A DNA stretch of 64,000 bases from DASZTV01 sp035547515 (GCA_035547515.1 DASZUS010000071.1:1-64000), one strand, 5' to 3'. Numbered from the stretch's first letter, positions 40,841-49,713 are shown. Notes: generated by a model not told the origin, from the letters alone. Made by a program: numbers and translations.

Positions 40841-42049
40841 TTGAAGCGCCCCGATGAGGCCGGCTCGGTCCGGCTGGCCGCCGCTGTCGTCCTGGTCGCG
40901 GTCAACCTGCGGCTGGTGATCGCAAGCCTCGGACCCGAGCTCGACAACGTCAGGGCCGGGCTCGGGCTCTCGAGCGCGGCGACCTCGGTCCTCACCGCGC
41001 TGCCGGTGTTCTGCTTCGGCCTGCTTGCACTCGCGGGGCCCGTGGTCTCCCACCGGCTTGGCCTGCGCCGGGCGCTGCTGCTCGTGTTGGCGATGGTGAC
41101 CGCCGGCTCGCTGTTGCGGATCGGGCCGGACGCGGTCACGTTGTTCGCCGGGACGCTGCTCGCGGCGTCAGGCATCGCGATCGCCAACGTGTTGATGCCG
41201 GTCGTCGCGCGGCGCGAGTTTCCCGGTCGTACCGGGTTGATGCTCGGGCTGACCACGACCGCGACGATCGGCTCGGTCGCCGTCGCCGGCGGCCTGACGG
41301 TCCCGATCGCCGATGCGCTCCACGGCGGGTGGCGGGCCGGTCTCGGGATCTGGGCGGGGCTGAGCGGCTTGACCCTTTTGTTGTGGCTGCCGTTCGCCCG
41401 GCGCGGCGGTGACCCGGACGAGGGCGAGGCGCCCCGGCTGTCGCGGGCGATGCTGCGCAGCCCGCTGGCATGGATGATCACGCTGTTCTTCGGGCTGCAG
41501 TCGCTCAACGTCTACGTCGTCGTCAACTGGCTGCCCTCGATCTACCAGGACCACGGGTACTCGGACTCGGCGGCGGGCGGGCTGCTCGCGCTGCTGGTGG
41601 TGATCCAGCTGCCGATCGCGCTGGTGGTGCCGTCGCTGGCGAGCCGCCTCACGCGTCAGCATGTCCTGGTCACCGCGATCGTGGCGTCCACGGCGATCGG
41701 GTTCGTCGGCATCCTCCTCTCGCCGACCAAGCCGGCGGTGCTGTGGTTGGTGTTCATCGGGCTCGGCCAGGGTGCAGCGTTCCCGTGGACCCTGGTGATG
41801 CTGGTGCTGCGGGCGCGCACGCATGCCGTCACCGCGCAGCTGTCGACGATGATGCAGTCCATCGGCTACGTCATTGCAGGAGTGGGGCCGCTGGTTTTCG
41901 GTGCGCTGCATGCGGTAACGAACTCATGGCGTGGTCCGCTTGTGTTCGTGCTGGCCCTGCTCGTCCCGCAGCTCGTGGCCGGCTTGCGCGCCGCGACTGC
42001 CGGTTACGTCGAGGTGGACGGTGCGGTCAGTCAGGGCGACCCCGGCTAG
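40841..42049 (+). CDS. MFS transporter (CynX/NimT-like)
   Basis: A 402-residue carrier with twelve predicted spans. TTG 40841 gives the normal N-terminus (RLAAAVVLVAVNLRLVIASL); the open frame further upstream overlaps the CDF gene. The segment NLRLVIASLGPELDNVRAGLGLSSA is characteristic of the cyanate/2-nitroimidazole transporter group. Substrate unknown. It is 13 bases after the CDF gene. Confidence 0.87.
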   Translation: MKRPDEAGSVRLAAAVVLVAVNLRLVIASLGPELDNVRAGLGLSSAATSVLTALPVFCFGLLALAGPVVSHRLGLRRALLLVLAMVTAGSLLRIGPDAVTLFAGTLLAASGIAIANVLMPVVARREFPGRTGLMLGLTTTATIGSVAVAGGLTVPIADALHGGWRAGLGIWAGLSGLTLLLWLPFARRGGDPDEGEAPRLSRAMLRSPLAWMITLFFGLQSLNVYVVVNWLPSIYQDHGYSDSAAGGLLALLVVIQLPIALVVPSLASRLTRQHVLVTAIVASTAIGFVGILLSPTKPAVLWLVFIGLGQGAAFPWTLVMLVLRARTHAVTAQLSTMMQSIGYVIAGVGPLVFGALHAVTNSWRGPLVFVLALLVPQLVAGLRAATAGYVEVDGAVSQGDPG

Positions 42050-42062
42050 GAGGCAGCAAGCG

Positions 42063-43238
42063 ATGCGCGTGGTACGCCGTACGGTGGCCGTCGCCGCCGC
42101 GGTAACGGCGACGGTGGGAGGCCTCGGGTTCGGCGCCGGACTGGTGCCGGCCGGGGCCGGGACATCCGCCGGCTATTGCCCCGGGGCGACGACCTCGGCC
42201 GCCACCAACTACAACTGGGCGCAGCAGACCTTGGCGCCCGGGGTGACGCTGGAGTCGACCGCGATCACCGGCTCGCGGGGCCGGGTCGCGATCCGGGTGC
42301 TGAGCATCGACCTCACCCAGCCCGGGGTCAGCATCGCCCCGCTCAACGACGACCTCGCCTCAGTGCACTACCTGACATCGCTGGCCAACCGGCCCGGAAT
42401 CGTCGCGGCGACGAACGCGCAGTACTTCAGCCTCGACTACGGCCCGCCGGTCGTGCCGTACGTCGCCGGCGGCGTACCGATGGTGCTGACCTCGACGCCG
42501 TTGCGGGTCGTCGGGCTGGGCACCGACGGGCTCCCGGAGGATGGCAAGGCCTGGCTCGAGGGGAGCGTGCGCTCGGCGGACTCGGTAATGGTGCTCCGCG
42601 CGATCAACGACGTGACGCCGCCGCAGGGTCTGACCGTCCTGACCCGGGCGTGGGGCCACCATCGGCTGGCGTTGCCGGCGGATGCGCGCAGCCGCCCGGT
42701 CGAGCGGGGACACATCACCGGGCCGATCGGGCGGCTCAACGCGCCCCCGGCGGGTGGATCGCTGCTGATCGCGCGCGGTGACCAGGCGACCCGGTGGCTT
42801 CGGTCGCTGGCGAACGGTGCCGGGGTAGGCGTCACGGCGACGGTGGAGACCAATGCGCCGGTGCCGTTCGCGCAGGCCTACGGCACGGGCACGCAGGTGA
42901 TCTCCCAGGCCGACCAACCGCGTACCAATCTGATCTGCGACCGCGACATCTTCGCCGCGCGGACCGCGATCGCCTGGTCCCGCAGCCGTACGACTCTGCT
43001 ACTGCTGACCGCGGAAAGCCCGAAGGGCCCCGACCGGTTCGGCCTCGACTGGAACCAGCTGTCATCGGTGCTGACCGACCTGCGCGCGGTCGACGGCTAC
43101 ACCCTCGACGGCGGCACCTCGACGGAGATGGTCGCCCGCCTGCCCGGCCATCCGAACCGGCTCACCCTGGAGACGGCCCCGCACGGCAACCGGCAGCGTC
43201 CGATCCCGGTCGGGATCGGCGTGCGCTACGTCGGCTGA
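42063..43238 (+). CDS. secreted phosphodiester glycosidase (NAGPA domain) protein
   Basis: A 391-residue exported protein. ATG 42063 follows a GGAGG site. An Ala-rich signal peptide (AVAAAVTATVGGLGFGAG) ends near residue 33. The NAGPA fold, which removes a sugar from a phosphodiester, is shown by GIVAATNAQYFSLDYGPPVV and the C-terminal GYTLDGGTSTEMVARL. The likely substrate is a wall or exopolysaccharide phosphodiester; this is family-level knowledge. Confidence 0.85.
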   Translation: MRVVRRTVAVAAAVTATVGGLGFGAGLVPAGAGTSAGYCPGATTSAATNYNWAQQTLAPGVTLESTAITGSRGRVAIRVLSIDLTQPGVSIAPLNDDLASVHYLTSLANRPGIVAATNAQYFSLDYGPPVVPYVAGGVPMVLTSTPLRVVGLGTDGLPEDGKAWLEGSVRSADSVMVLRAINDVTPPQGLTVLTRAWGHHRLALPADARSRPVERGHITGPIGRLNAPPAGGSLLIARGDQATRWLRSLANGAGVGVTATVETNAPVPFAQAYGTGTQVISQADQPRTNLICDRDIFAARTAIAWSRSRTTLLLLTAESPKGPDRFGLDWNQLSSVLTDLRAVDGYTLDGGTSTEMVARLPGHPNRLTLETAPHGNRQRPIPVGIGVRYVG

Positions 43239-43275
43239 CGCGGCGCTAGTTGCCGCTTGGTGGCGCTTGGTGGCG

Positions 43276-43842
43276 CTAGTGGTGCGCGGCCGCTGACGCG
43301 GCGGTGACGATGTTGGTGCAGGGCGCTGCGGGGTCACAGCTCGCGGTGTCCACGGCGGGGTCCTTCAGCAGGCGAGCCACCAGGGCGTTGCGCTGCCCGA
43401 TGGTCGATGACAGCTCGAGGACGATCCGGTACGACGCGGGCGTCTGCGACCGAGGAACGCCCGCCGAGCACGTGTAGAGCCGCTGGAACTCGGCGTACGC
43501 CTCGGCCTGGGACTCGTAGTAGACGGTTTCGACGATCGGCGCGGCTCGCAGGGTCTTGCCGACGCGCTTGATCGCGGCCTGGCTTGCACCCGGCTTCAGG
43601 AAGACCGAGACGTCGACGTGGCCGACCCACGGCGAGCTGCGGCCGTCGGAGGAGCCGCTCACGTTGGTCGGGCAGGCGCTCGGCGTCGCGACTGGCAGCT
43701 TCAGGAACGCCTCGATGCTCGGCGGAGTGCGTACGCCGGGCGGCGTGCTGGATGTGGGCGCGGAGCTGCCACTGCCGCACCCCGCGGCCAGCGTGGCGAG
43801 CGCCGCGAGTGCTGCTGCGGCGGCCGGACGGGGGAGTGGCAC
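43276..43842 (-). CDS. lipoprotein with FtsX extracellular-domain-like fold
   Basis: A 188-residue protein from GTG 43842. The signal ends with lipobox LAAGC (~residue 22). Residues ~70-165 resemble the ectodomain of actinobacterial FtsX: VSVFLKPGASQAAIKRVGKT, then VETVYYESQAEAYAEFQRLY, TPASYRIVLE and NALVARLLKDPAVD. There are no permease spans. In mycobacteria the FtsX ectodomain activates a peptidoglycan hydrolase, so a soluble copy tethered by lipid could regulate wall cutting; that role is inference. It overlaps the small membrane peptide gene upstream by one base. Confidence 0.75.
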   Translation of the reverse strand: MPLPRPAAAAALAALATLAAGCGSGSSAPTSSTPPGVRTPPSIEAFLKLPVATPSACPTNVSGSSDGRSSPWVGHVDVSVFLKPGASQAAIKRVGKTLRAAPIVETVYYESQAEAYAEFQRLYTCSAGVPRSQTPASYRIVLELSSTIGQRNALVARLLKDPAVDTASCDPAAPCTNIVTAASAAAHH

Positions 43843-43949
43843 TACTTGCGGCGTACCAGGCCGACGACGGCGTTGCCGAGGAACAGCAGCCACCACACCA
43901 CGCCGGTGAGGAACACCGCGGCGATCACGATGAGGGCGACGTAGCGCAC
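43842..43949 (-). CDS. 35-residue single-span membrane peptide
   Basis: GTG 43949 to TAG 43842. The product VRYVALIVIAAVFLTGVVWW and its remaining 15 residues form one hydrophobic helix ending in VRRK. Its TAG shares a base with the GTG of the FtsX-ectodomain-like lipoprotein (TAGTG), so the two are probably coupled. Support is the clean helix, the positively charged end and the overlap; no family is known to me. Confidence 0.5.
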   Translation of the reverse strand: MRYVALIVIAAVFLTGVVWWLLFLGNAVVGLVRRK

Positions 43950-44119
43950 ACCGCGAACCTACCCGCGCGCAAACCGGGTGCACATTGGGTCTGGTGCTTG
44001 TGAGGCGGATGATGCACAATGGACGCTGCAGCCGCTGGCAAGCGGCACCGCACGCGGTAGCTGGCCGTCGCAGTCGAGAGCGCTGGGGAAGGCGAACCCT
44101 CGACAAGACGGAGGTCACG

Positions 44120-44611
44120 GTGAGCGCTCGCGGTGTGCTGTTCGTGCACTCGTGCCAGCCTGCGGTGCAGCCGCACCTGGAGTGGGCGGTTGCCGGCGTA
44201 CTCAACGTGCCGGTGAAGCTCGACTGGCACGAGCAGCCGATCGCGCCCGGATGCCTTCGGGCGCAGACCGGCTGGCGTGGTCCGGCGGGTACGGCGGGCC
44301 GGCTCGCCAACGCGCTGCGCACGTGGCCGCTGCTGCGGGTGGAGATCACCGAGGAGCCCAGCGAGGGCAGCGACGGCGAGCGCTACTCGATGACGCCGGA
44401 CCTCGGCGTGTTCCGCGCGTCGATGAGCGCCAACGGGGACGTCCTGGTGCAGGAGGACCGGCTGCGGGCGCTGCTCAGCGAGGGCAACGATCTGCCGTCA
44501 ATGCGGCACGCGATCGACCGGCTGCTCGGTACGGCGTGGGACGACGAGCTGGAGATCTACCGCCGCAGCGGAGACGGCACGCCGGTCCGCTGGCTCAGCG
44601 CCGCGGTCTAG
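44120..44611 (+). CDS. DUF3145 family protein
   Basis: A 163-residue protein. GTG 44120 follows GGAGG at 5 bases. SARGVLFVHSCQPAVQPHLE, VPVKLDWHEQPIAPG and RYSMTPDLGVFRASMSANGD are hallmarks of this actinobacterial family, which is found almost only in Actinobacteria and has no known function. It is preceded by ~170 bases of upstream region and followed at once by the solo palindrome 44618-44669. Confidence 0.9.
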   Translation: MSARGVLFVHSCQPAVQPHLEWAVAGVLNVPVKLDWHEQPIAPGCLRAQTGWRGPAGTAGRLANALRTWPLLRVEITEEPSEGSDGERYSMTPDLGVFRASMSANGDVLVQEDRLRALLSEGNDLPSMRHAIDRLLGTAWDDELEIYRRSGDGTPVRWLSAAV

Positions 44612-44617
44612 CTTCTC

Positions 44618-44669
44618 CGGGTTGTGAGCCGCCGCCCGCGCCCCAGCGCGGCTGCCGCCTCACAACCCG
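44618..44669. repeat. solo palindrome related to element C
   Basis: Arms CGGGTTGTGA and TCACAACCCG are perfectly complementary (10 bases), separated by a GC-rich 32-base centre, the same centre length as element C at 24811-24865. The arm pattern GGTT-GTGA / TCAC-AACC is shared. No DUF559-type gene is adjacent. It lies 7 bases after the DUF3145 gene and could also serve as its terminator. Confidence 0.75.
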
Positions 44670-44690
44670 CTGGCCGGGGGGGCATTGGGG

Positions 44691-44918
44691 TCACGCCGAA
44701 CGTGACCTCGCGTGGCTCGAGTCCTGAAGAACCCGCGCGACAATCCGGCCCACTCGCTGCTCGAGATCGTCTACCGACTCGATCGACTGCCAGGCGACCG
44801 CGACCTCCTCGGCCACCAGTTGATGCGTGAAGTAGACCTCGAGCCAGTTCATGAACAATGCCAGCCCGAACAGGCCGGGTGTGAACAGCACCACGAGCAC
44901 CGCCCACGGGGAGCTCAT
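44691..44918 (-). CDS. small single-span membrane protein
   Basis: A 75-residue protein from ATG 44918. One membrane helix (SSPWAVLVVLFTPGLFGLAL), then a soluble tail with an acidic-basic helix (EEVAVAWQSIESVDDLEQRV). Its ATG overlaps the TGA of a possible tiny frame upstream ending GGYISLMRDRRVLR (ATGA at 44915-44918), which may be a leader peptide. No family recognised. Confidence 0.6.
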   Translation of the reverse strand: MSSPWAVLVVLFTPGLFGLALFMNWLEVYFTHQLVAEEVAVAWQSIESVDDLEQRVGRIVARVLQDSSHARSRSA

Positions 44919-44979
44919 CGCAGAACTCGCCGATCGCGCATGAGCGAGATGTATCCGCCGAGCCCGTCGAGCAATCCTC

Positions 44980-45009
44980 GTCTCAGGTCGCGACGTCTCA
45001 GGTCGCGAC
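44980..45009. repeat. 15-bp tandem duplication at a gene end
   Basis: GTCTCAGGTCGCGAC occurs twice in direct succession. The stop codon of the gene 44998-45819 (TGA, minus strand) is in the right copy; the left copy repeats the last codons after the stop. A length of 15 keeps the frame, so a second stop follows in register. Confidence 0.85.
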
Positions 45010-45819
45010 GAGGGACTGGACCGGTGTGGTGAGCACCTCGACGATGTCCTCGTCGAGGGTTCCTGACACCAGCAGCCCGCAAGCGGCATCCGCGACGAAG
45101 GTCAGCACCCGCTCGGTCTCGGGGGAGCGCTCGCGCTCGCGGCAGGGCAGGCAGTAGCGGGCGCGCTCGCAGTCCGCGGTGTGACGGATCAGCCACCACA
45201 TCCGGCGACGGGAGGTGAGTACGGCGGCGTGCCATGCCTCTTCGCGGGCGGCCCAGTGGATGTCCTCGTCGGCGGCCAGGCTCGCATCGAGGATCGCGGC
45301 GTACTCGGCCGCGGCGGCCGGGTCATGGCAGGTCGCAGCCAGTCGCGGCAAGGCGTGCAGCAGGCTCGTCACGTCGGAGGGCCGGCTGCCGAGGTCCGGC
45401 GTCGCGATCCGGTCATCGGGGTAGACGGCCCGCCACGCCTTGGTCAGCACGGCGTGCTCAGCGGTCGTGATCACGGGACGTGCGTACGCCGCGGCGATCG
45501 CGTCGCGGATCGCCTTGAGAGCTGTCGATGCGGCGTCGGGCTCCACGCCGAGGTACTCCTCGTTGCCGCGGATCTCCTCGGCGAAGAGCACCTGGACGGT
45601 CTCGAACCGGGACAGGGCCTCGAACACCAGCGGCGAGTCGGGCTCCAGCGCGTGGCGGCGCGCCTCGCCGAGCTCGGAGGTGTTCTCCCATGCGGCGGCG
45701 AGCTGGATCAGCTGGTCGTCGGTGATGCAGGGCAGCCGCGAGGTGATGCCCAGGATCTCGAGGGCATTGGGGTGCGAATCGAGCGAGGAGATGACAACGG
45801 TGCCACGACGGTGTGCCAC
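44998..45819 (-). CDS. hypothetical protein
   Basis: A 273-residue, mostly helical protein with acidic N-terminal half. No signal peptide and no spans. A cysteine cluster near the C-terminus (TADCERARYCLPCRERE, about residues 215-231) could bind zinc. I do not recognise the family. It is downstream of aceE on the same strand, separated by a strong hairpin, so probably transcribed alone. Codon use looks like the neighbours. Confidence 0.65.
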   Translation of the reverse strand: MAHRRGTVVISSLDSHPNALEILGITSRLPCITDDQLIQLAAAWENTSELGEARRHALEPDSPLVFEALSRFETVQVLFAEEIRGNEEYLGVEPDAASTALKAIRDAIAAAYARPVITTAEHAVLTKAWRAVYPDDRIATPDLGSRPSDVTSLLHALPRLAATCHDPAAAAEYAAILDASLAADEDIHWAAREEAWHAAVLTSRRRMWWLIRHTADCERARYCLPCRERERSPETERVLTFVADAACGLLVSGTLDEDIVEVLTTPVQSLVAT

Positions 45820-45897
45820 GGCCAGACCTCCCCACGCGCTGCCACACTGTTTCCGGCATTCTCAGCCGCAGACAGCGCTGCGCCCCGCAGAAACGCC

Positions 45898-45928
45898 GAG
45901 TGGAGCGGATGTGCCATTCGCTCCACTC
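45898..45928 (-). terminator. terminator-like hairpin after aceE
   Basis: GAGTGGAGCG (45898-45907) and CGCTCCACTC (45919-45928) are perfectly complementary around an 11-base loop; one more C-G pair extends the stem. It starts 4 bases beyond the aceE stop on the minus strand. There is no U-tract. It may terminate aceE; a solo palindromic repeat is the alternative. Confidence 0.6.
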
Positions 45929-45932
45929 GCGG

Positions 45933-48659
45933 TCAGCGGAGGCCGTAGCGGGTGACGGCCTCGCCGGGAGCTTCCGGCTTGACCTCGCCGAGCCGGGCCA
46001 GCTCGGTCAGCGTGGCGAGCACGATCGACTCGGCGTCGACGTAGAAGTAGCGGCGCAACGCCTCGCGGGTATCCGATCGCCCGAAGCCGTCCGTGCCGAG
46101 CGAGGACCAGTCGCCGGGCACCCACTTCTCGATCTGGTCGGGCACCGCGCGCATGAAGTCACTGACCGCGATCACCGGGCCGGGCGCGTCCTCGAGCTGC
46201 TGGGTGACCCACGGCTTGCGCTGCTCGGCCTCGCCGGTCGCGGCAGCGATGCGGTTCTCGCGATCGCAGCGCAGCCCGTCGCGGCGTAGCTCGGTCCACG
46301 ACGTCGCGCTCCACACGTCGGCGGCCACGCCCCACTGCTCGGCCAGCATCTGCTGTGCCGCGAGCGCCCAGTGGATCGCCGTACCGCTGGCGATCAGCTG
46401 CGCTCGCGGCGTGCTGCCGTTGGCGCCCTCGATCTCCGGCGCGGCCGCGAACCGGTACAGCCCGCGGAGCACCTGCTCCTCGAGGTCGGCCAGGTCCGGC
46501 GCCGCCGGCTGCGGCTTGGGCTCGTTGTAGAGGGTCAGGTAGTAGAAGACGTCGGTGTCCTCGCCGGGCCTGGCCTCGCCGTACATCCGGCGCAGCGCGT
46601 CCTTGACGATGAACGCCAGCTCGTAGGCGAAAGCCGGGTCGTAGATGACACACGCCGGGTTCGTCGCCGCCAGCAGGACGGAGTGCCCGTCCTCGTGCTG
46701 CAGCCCCTCGCCGTTGAGCGTCGTACGCCCGGCAGTCGCCCCGAGCAGGAAGCCGTTCGCGAGCTGGTCGGCCATCGCCCACATCAGGTCGCCGGTGCGC
46801 TGGAAGCCGAACATCGAGTAGAAGATGTAGACCGGGATCATCGGTTCGGAGTGGGTCGCGTACGCCGATCCCGCGGCGATCACGCTCGCCATCGATCCGG
46901 CTTCGCTGATGCCCTCGTGCAGGATCTGGCCCTGGGTGTCCTCGCGGTAGGACAGCAGCAGCTCGGCGTCGACCGGGTCGTAGCGCTGGCCGTGCGTGGA
47001 GTAGATCTTCGCGCTCGGGAACATCGCGTCCATGCCGAAGGTCCGCGCCTCGTCGGGGATGATCGGCACGAACCGCGGGCCGATGTTCTTGTCCTTCATG
47101 AGGTCGCGCAGCACCCGGACGAACGCCATCGTCGTCGCGACCTGCTGCTTGCCCGAGCCCTTGCGGAACACGTCGTAGACCTTGTCGCCGGGCAGCACCA
47201 GCGGCTTCGAGCGGTCCTGACGATGGGGGAGCAGCCCGCCCAGAGCGCGGCGGCGCTCCAGCAGGTACGACACCTCGTCGCTGTCCGGCCCGGGGTGGTA
47301 GTACGGCGGGAGGTCGGCGTCGAGCGCCGAGTCCGGGATCTCCAGGTAGAGCCGGTCGCGGAAGTCGCGCAGCTCGGGCTTGGTGAGCTTCTTCATCTGG
47401 TGCGTCGCGTTGCGCGCCTCGAAGTCCTTGCCCAGCGTCCAGCCCTTGATGGTGTGGGCGAGGATGACCGTCGGCTGGCCGACGTGGTCACGCGCGGCCT
47501 TGAACGCGGCGTACACCTTCCGGTAGTCGTGCCCGCCGCGCGAGAGCTTGGTGATCTGGTCGTCGGTGAGGTGCTCGACCATCTTGCGCAACCGCGGGTC
47601 GCGGCCGAAGAAGTCGTCGCGGATGAACGCGCCGTCGCTCACCGAGTACTTCTGGAACTGCCCGTCCGGCGTGGTGTTCATCGCGTTGACGAGTACGCCG
47701 TCGGCGTCGCGCGCGAGCAGCTCGTCCCACTCGCGGCCCCACACCACCTTGATGACGTGCCAGCCGGCGCCGCGGAAGTAGGACTCGAGCTCCTGGATGA
47801 TCTTGCCGTTGCCGCGCACTGGGCCGTCGAGGCGCTGCAGGTTGCAGTTGACGACGAACGTCAGGTTGTCGAGCTCCTCGCGTGCGGCCACACCGAGCGC
47901 GCCGAGGGACTCGACCTCGTCCATCTCGCCGTCGCCGAAGAAACCCCACACGTGGCAGCGCGAGGTGTCCTTGATCTGGCGGTCGTGCAAATACCGGTTG
48001 AACCGTGCCTGATAGATCGCCTGCAGCGGTGACAGGCCCATCGACACCGTCGGGAACTCCCAGAAGTCGGGCATCAGCCGCGGGTGCGGGTACGACGGCA
48101 GCCCGCCGCGGCTGATCTCCTGGCGGAACCCGTCGAGCTGCGCCTCGGTCAGCCGGCCTTCGAGGAACGCGCGGGCGTAGATGCCGGGCGAGCCGTGGCC
48201 CTGGATGTAGACCTGGTCGCCGGACTCGCCGCCTTCCTTGCCGCGGAAGAAGTGGTTGAAGCCGACCTCGTACAGGCTGGCGCTGCTGGCGTACGTCGCG
48301 ATGTGCCCGCCGACGTTGGTCAGCGTGTTGGCGCGACTGACCATGATCGCGGCGTTCCAGCGGATGTAGGCACGGATGCGGCGCTCGACGAACTCGTCGC
48401 CGGGAAACCACGGCTCGTCGGCGACCGGGATGGTGTTGATGTAGTCGGTCGAGCGCAGCGCCGGTACGCCGACCTGGCGTTCCCGGGCCCGTTCGAGCAG
48501 CTTGAGCATGAGGAACCGAGCCCGCCTGGCGCCGGCCGAGTCGATGACCGCGTCGAGGGAGTCCAGCCACTCCTGGGTCTCTGCCGGGTCGACGTCCGGG
48601 ATCTGGCTAGGGAGGCCATCGCTGATGACCGAGTAGCGATTACGGCCGGCCATTTCCAC
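45933..48659 (-). CDS. aceE: pyruvate dehydrogenase E1 component (homodimeric)
   Basis: A 908-residue thiamine-diphosphate enzyme that decarboxylates pyruvate and acetylates the lipoyl carrier E2. Visible segments are GGHIATYASSASLYEVGFNH near the N-terminus, the ThDP motif GDGEMDEVESLGAL to FVVNCNLQRLDGP, and the pyrimidine-domain region EDTQGQILHEGISEAGSMAS. Length and order fit actinobacterial AceE. E2 and E3 genes are not in the window. It is divergent from DUF3052, with ahpE behind it, the same order as in Mycobacterium tuberculosis. Confidence 0.96.
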   Translation of the reverse strand: MEMAGRNRYSVISDGLPSQIPDVDPAETQEWLDSLDAVIDSAGARRARFLMLKLLERARERQVGVPALRSTDYINTIPVADEPWFPGDEFVERRIRAYIRWNAAIMVSRANTLTNVGGHIATYASSASLYEVGFNHFFRGKEGGESGDQVYIQGHGSPGIYARAFLEGRLTEAQLDGFRQEISRGGLPSYPHPRLMPDFWEFPTVSMGLSPLQAIYQARFNRYLHDRQIKDTSRCHVWGFFGDGEMDEVESLGALGVAAREELDNLTFVVNCNLQRLDGPVRGNGKIIQELESYFRGAGWHVIKVVWGREWDELLARDADGVLVNAMNTTPDGQFQKYSVSDGAFIRDDFFGRDPRLRKMVEHLTDDQITKLSRGGHDYRKVYAAFKAARDHVGQPTVILAHTIKGWTLGKDFEARNATHQMKKLTKPELRDFRDRLYLEIPDSALDADLPPYYHPGPDSDEVSYLLERRRALGGLLPHRQDRSKPLVLPGDKVYDVFRKGSGKQQVATTMAFVRVLRDLMKDKNIGPRFVPIIPDEARTFGMDAMFPSAKIYSTHGQRYDPVDAELLLSYREDTQGQILHEGISEAGSMASVIAAGSAYATHSEPMIPVYIFYSMFGFQRTGDLMWAMADQLANGFLLGATAGRTTLNGEGLQHEDGHSVLLAATNPACVIYDPAFAYELAFIVKDALRRMYGEARPGEDTDVFYYLTLYNEPKPQPAAPDLADLEEQVLRGLYRFAAAPEIEGANGSTPRAQLIASGTAIHWALAAQQMLAEQWGVAADVWSATSWTELRRDGLRCDRENRIAAATGEAEQRKPWVTQQLEDAPGPVIAVSDFMRAVPDQIEKWVPGDWSSLGTDGFGRSDTREALRRYFYVDAESIVLATLTELARLGEVKPEAPGEAVTRYGLR

Positions 48660-48811
48660 CTTCCGCCTGACCAGTACGGCGCCGGCTGCGCCGGACTCAC
48701 ACCCCGAACGCTACGCCGAGCCGGTCGGTGCGGAACACTTGCCTTTGACGCGATCTACCGGTGGACTAGCGCACACAGCCAGTCCCGTCTCAGGTTTGGA
48801 GGTACCCCACG

Positions 48812-49252
48812 GTGAGCGCCACCGGCGGCGGTGCGGCAGGTCCGCACAACGTGGCGGACAAGCTAGGGATCACCGCGGGAGCCATCGTCCAAGAGCTCGG
48901 TTGGGACGAGGACTGCGACGACGAGCTGCGGCAGCTGATCGCCGAGCGCGCCGGGTCCGAGCTGGTCGACGAGGACTACGACGACGTGGTCGACGTCGTG
49001 CTGCTGTGGTGGCGCGAGGACGACGGCGACCTGGTGGACGCCCTCGTCGACGCGCTGACGCCGCTCGCCGACCATGGCGTGATCTGGCTGCTGACTCCGA
49101 AGGCCGGTCGCGAGGGTCACGTCGAGCCCAGCGACGTCAGCGAGGCGGCCCCGACAGCGGGTCTGCAGCAGACCTCGAGCATCGCCGCTGCGGCCGACTG
49201 GAACGGGGCGCGGCTCGTGGCTCCCAAGGCAGCCAGGGCAAAGGGGCGCTAG
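48812..49252 (+). CDS. DUF3052 family protein
   Basis: A 146-residue acidic protein. GTG 48812 follows GGAGG. NVADKLGITAGAIVQELGWD and DVVLLWWREDDGDLVDALVD are typical of this actinobacterial family of unknown function. It starts 152 bases from aceE on the opposite strand and overlaps ahpE by one base (TAGTG), so it is co-translated with the peroxiredoxin. Confidence 0.88.
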   Translation: MSATGGGAAGPHNVADKLGITAGAIVQELGWDEDCDDELRQLIAERAGSELVDEDYDDVVDVVLLWWREDDGDLVDALVDALTPLADHGVIWLLTPKAGREGHVEPSDVSEAAPTAGLQQTSSIAAAADWNGARLVAPKAARAKGR

Positions 49253-49713
49253 TGCCTGAGGTCGGTGACACCGCACCGGCATTCACGCTTCGCGATCAGC
49301 ACGGCCAAGAGCAGTCGCTCGAATCCAGGGCCGGCTCCCGCAACGTGTTGCTGGTCTTCTACCCGTTCGCCTTCACTGGTGTGTGCAGCGGCGAGATGCT
49401 CGCCTTGCAGGAACACCTCGCCGAGTGGGACGGGCTGAGCACCGACGTGCTCGCTGTGTCCTGCGACCCGGTGCCCTCGCTGCGCGCATTCGCCGACAGC
49501 AACGGCCTCGAGCTGCCGCTGCTGTCGGACTTCTGGCCGCACGGCAAGGTGTCGACCTCGTACGGCGCGTTCGACCAGATGCTCGGCGCGGCCGGCCGTT
49601 CGACGTACGTCATCGACAAGGCCGGCGTGATCCGCTGGAAGGTGAGCAGCGCCATCGCCGACCCGCGGGACGTCAACGAGTACCTCGCGACCCTGACCGG
49701 ATTGGCGAGCTAG
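49252..49713 (+). CDS. ahpE: one-cysteine peroxiredoxin AhpE
   Basis: A 153-residue thiol peroxidase from GTG 49252. The peroxidatic Cys45 is in YPFAFTGVCSGEM (P-x-x-x-T-x-x-C), the position it has in M. tuberculosis AhpE. No resolving cysteine is visible in the remainder, as in AhpE. It reduces hydroperoxides and peroxynitrite with an external thiol. Coupled to the DUF3052 gene. Confidence 0.93.
   Translation: MPEVGDTAPAFTLRDQHGQEQSLESRAGSRNVLLVFYPFAFTGVCSGEMLALQEHLAEWDGLSTDVLAVSCDPVPSLRAFADSNGLELPLLSDFWPHGKVSTSYGAFDQMLGAAGRSTYVIDKAGVIRWKVSSAIADPRDVNEYLATLTGLAS

Noticed and set aside
44915..45000. A tiny gene ending GGYISLMRDRRVLR before the 75-residue membrane protein
   Set aside because: The ATGA overlap is attractive, but the only usable start is a TTG giving 19 residues, and part of it comes from the tandem repeat; too weak to list as a gene.
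45898..45928. Another member of the DUF559-linked palindrome family
   Set aside because: The stem has no sequence match to elements A, B or C, and its place 4 bases after the aceE stop fits a terminator better. Kept as terminator-like, with the repeat as alternative.
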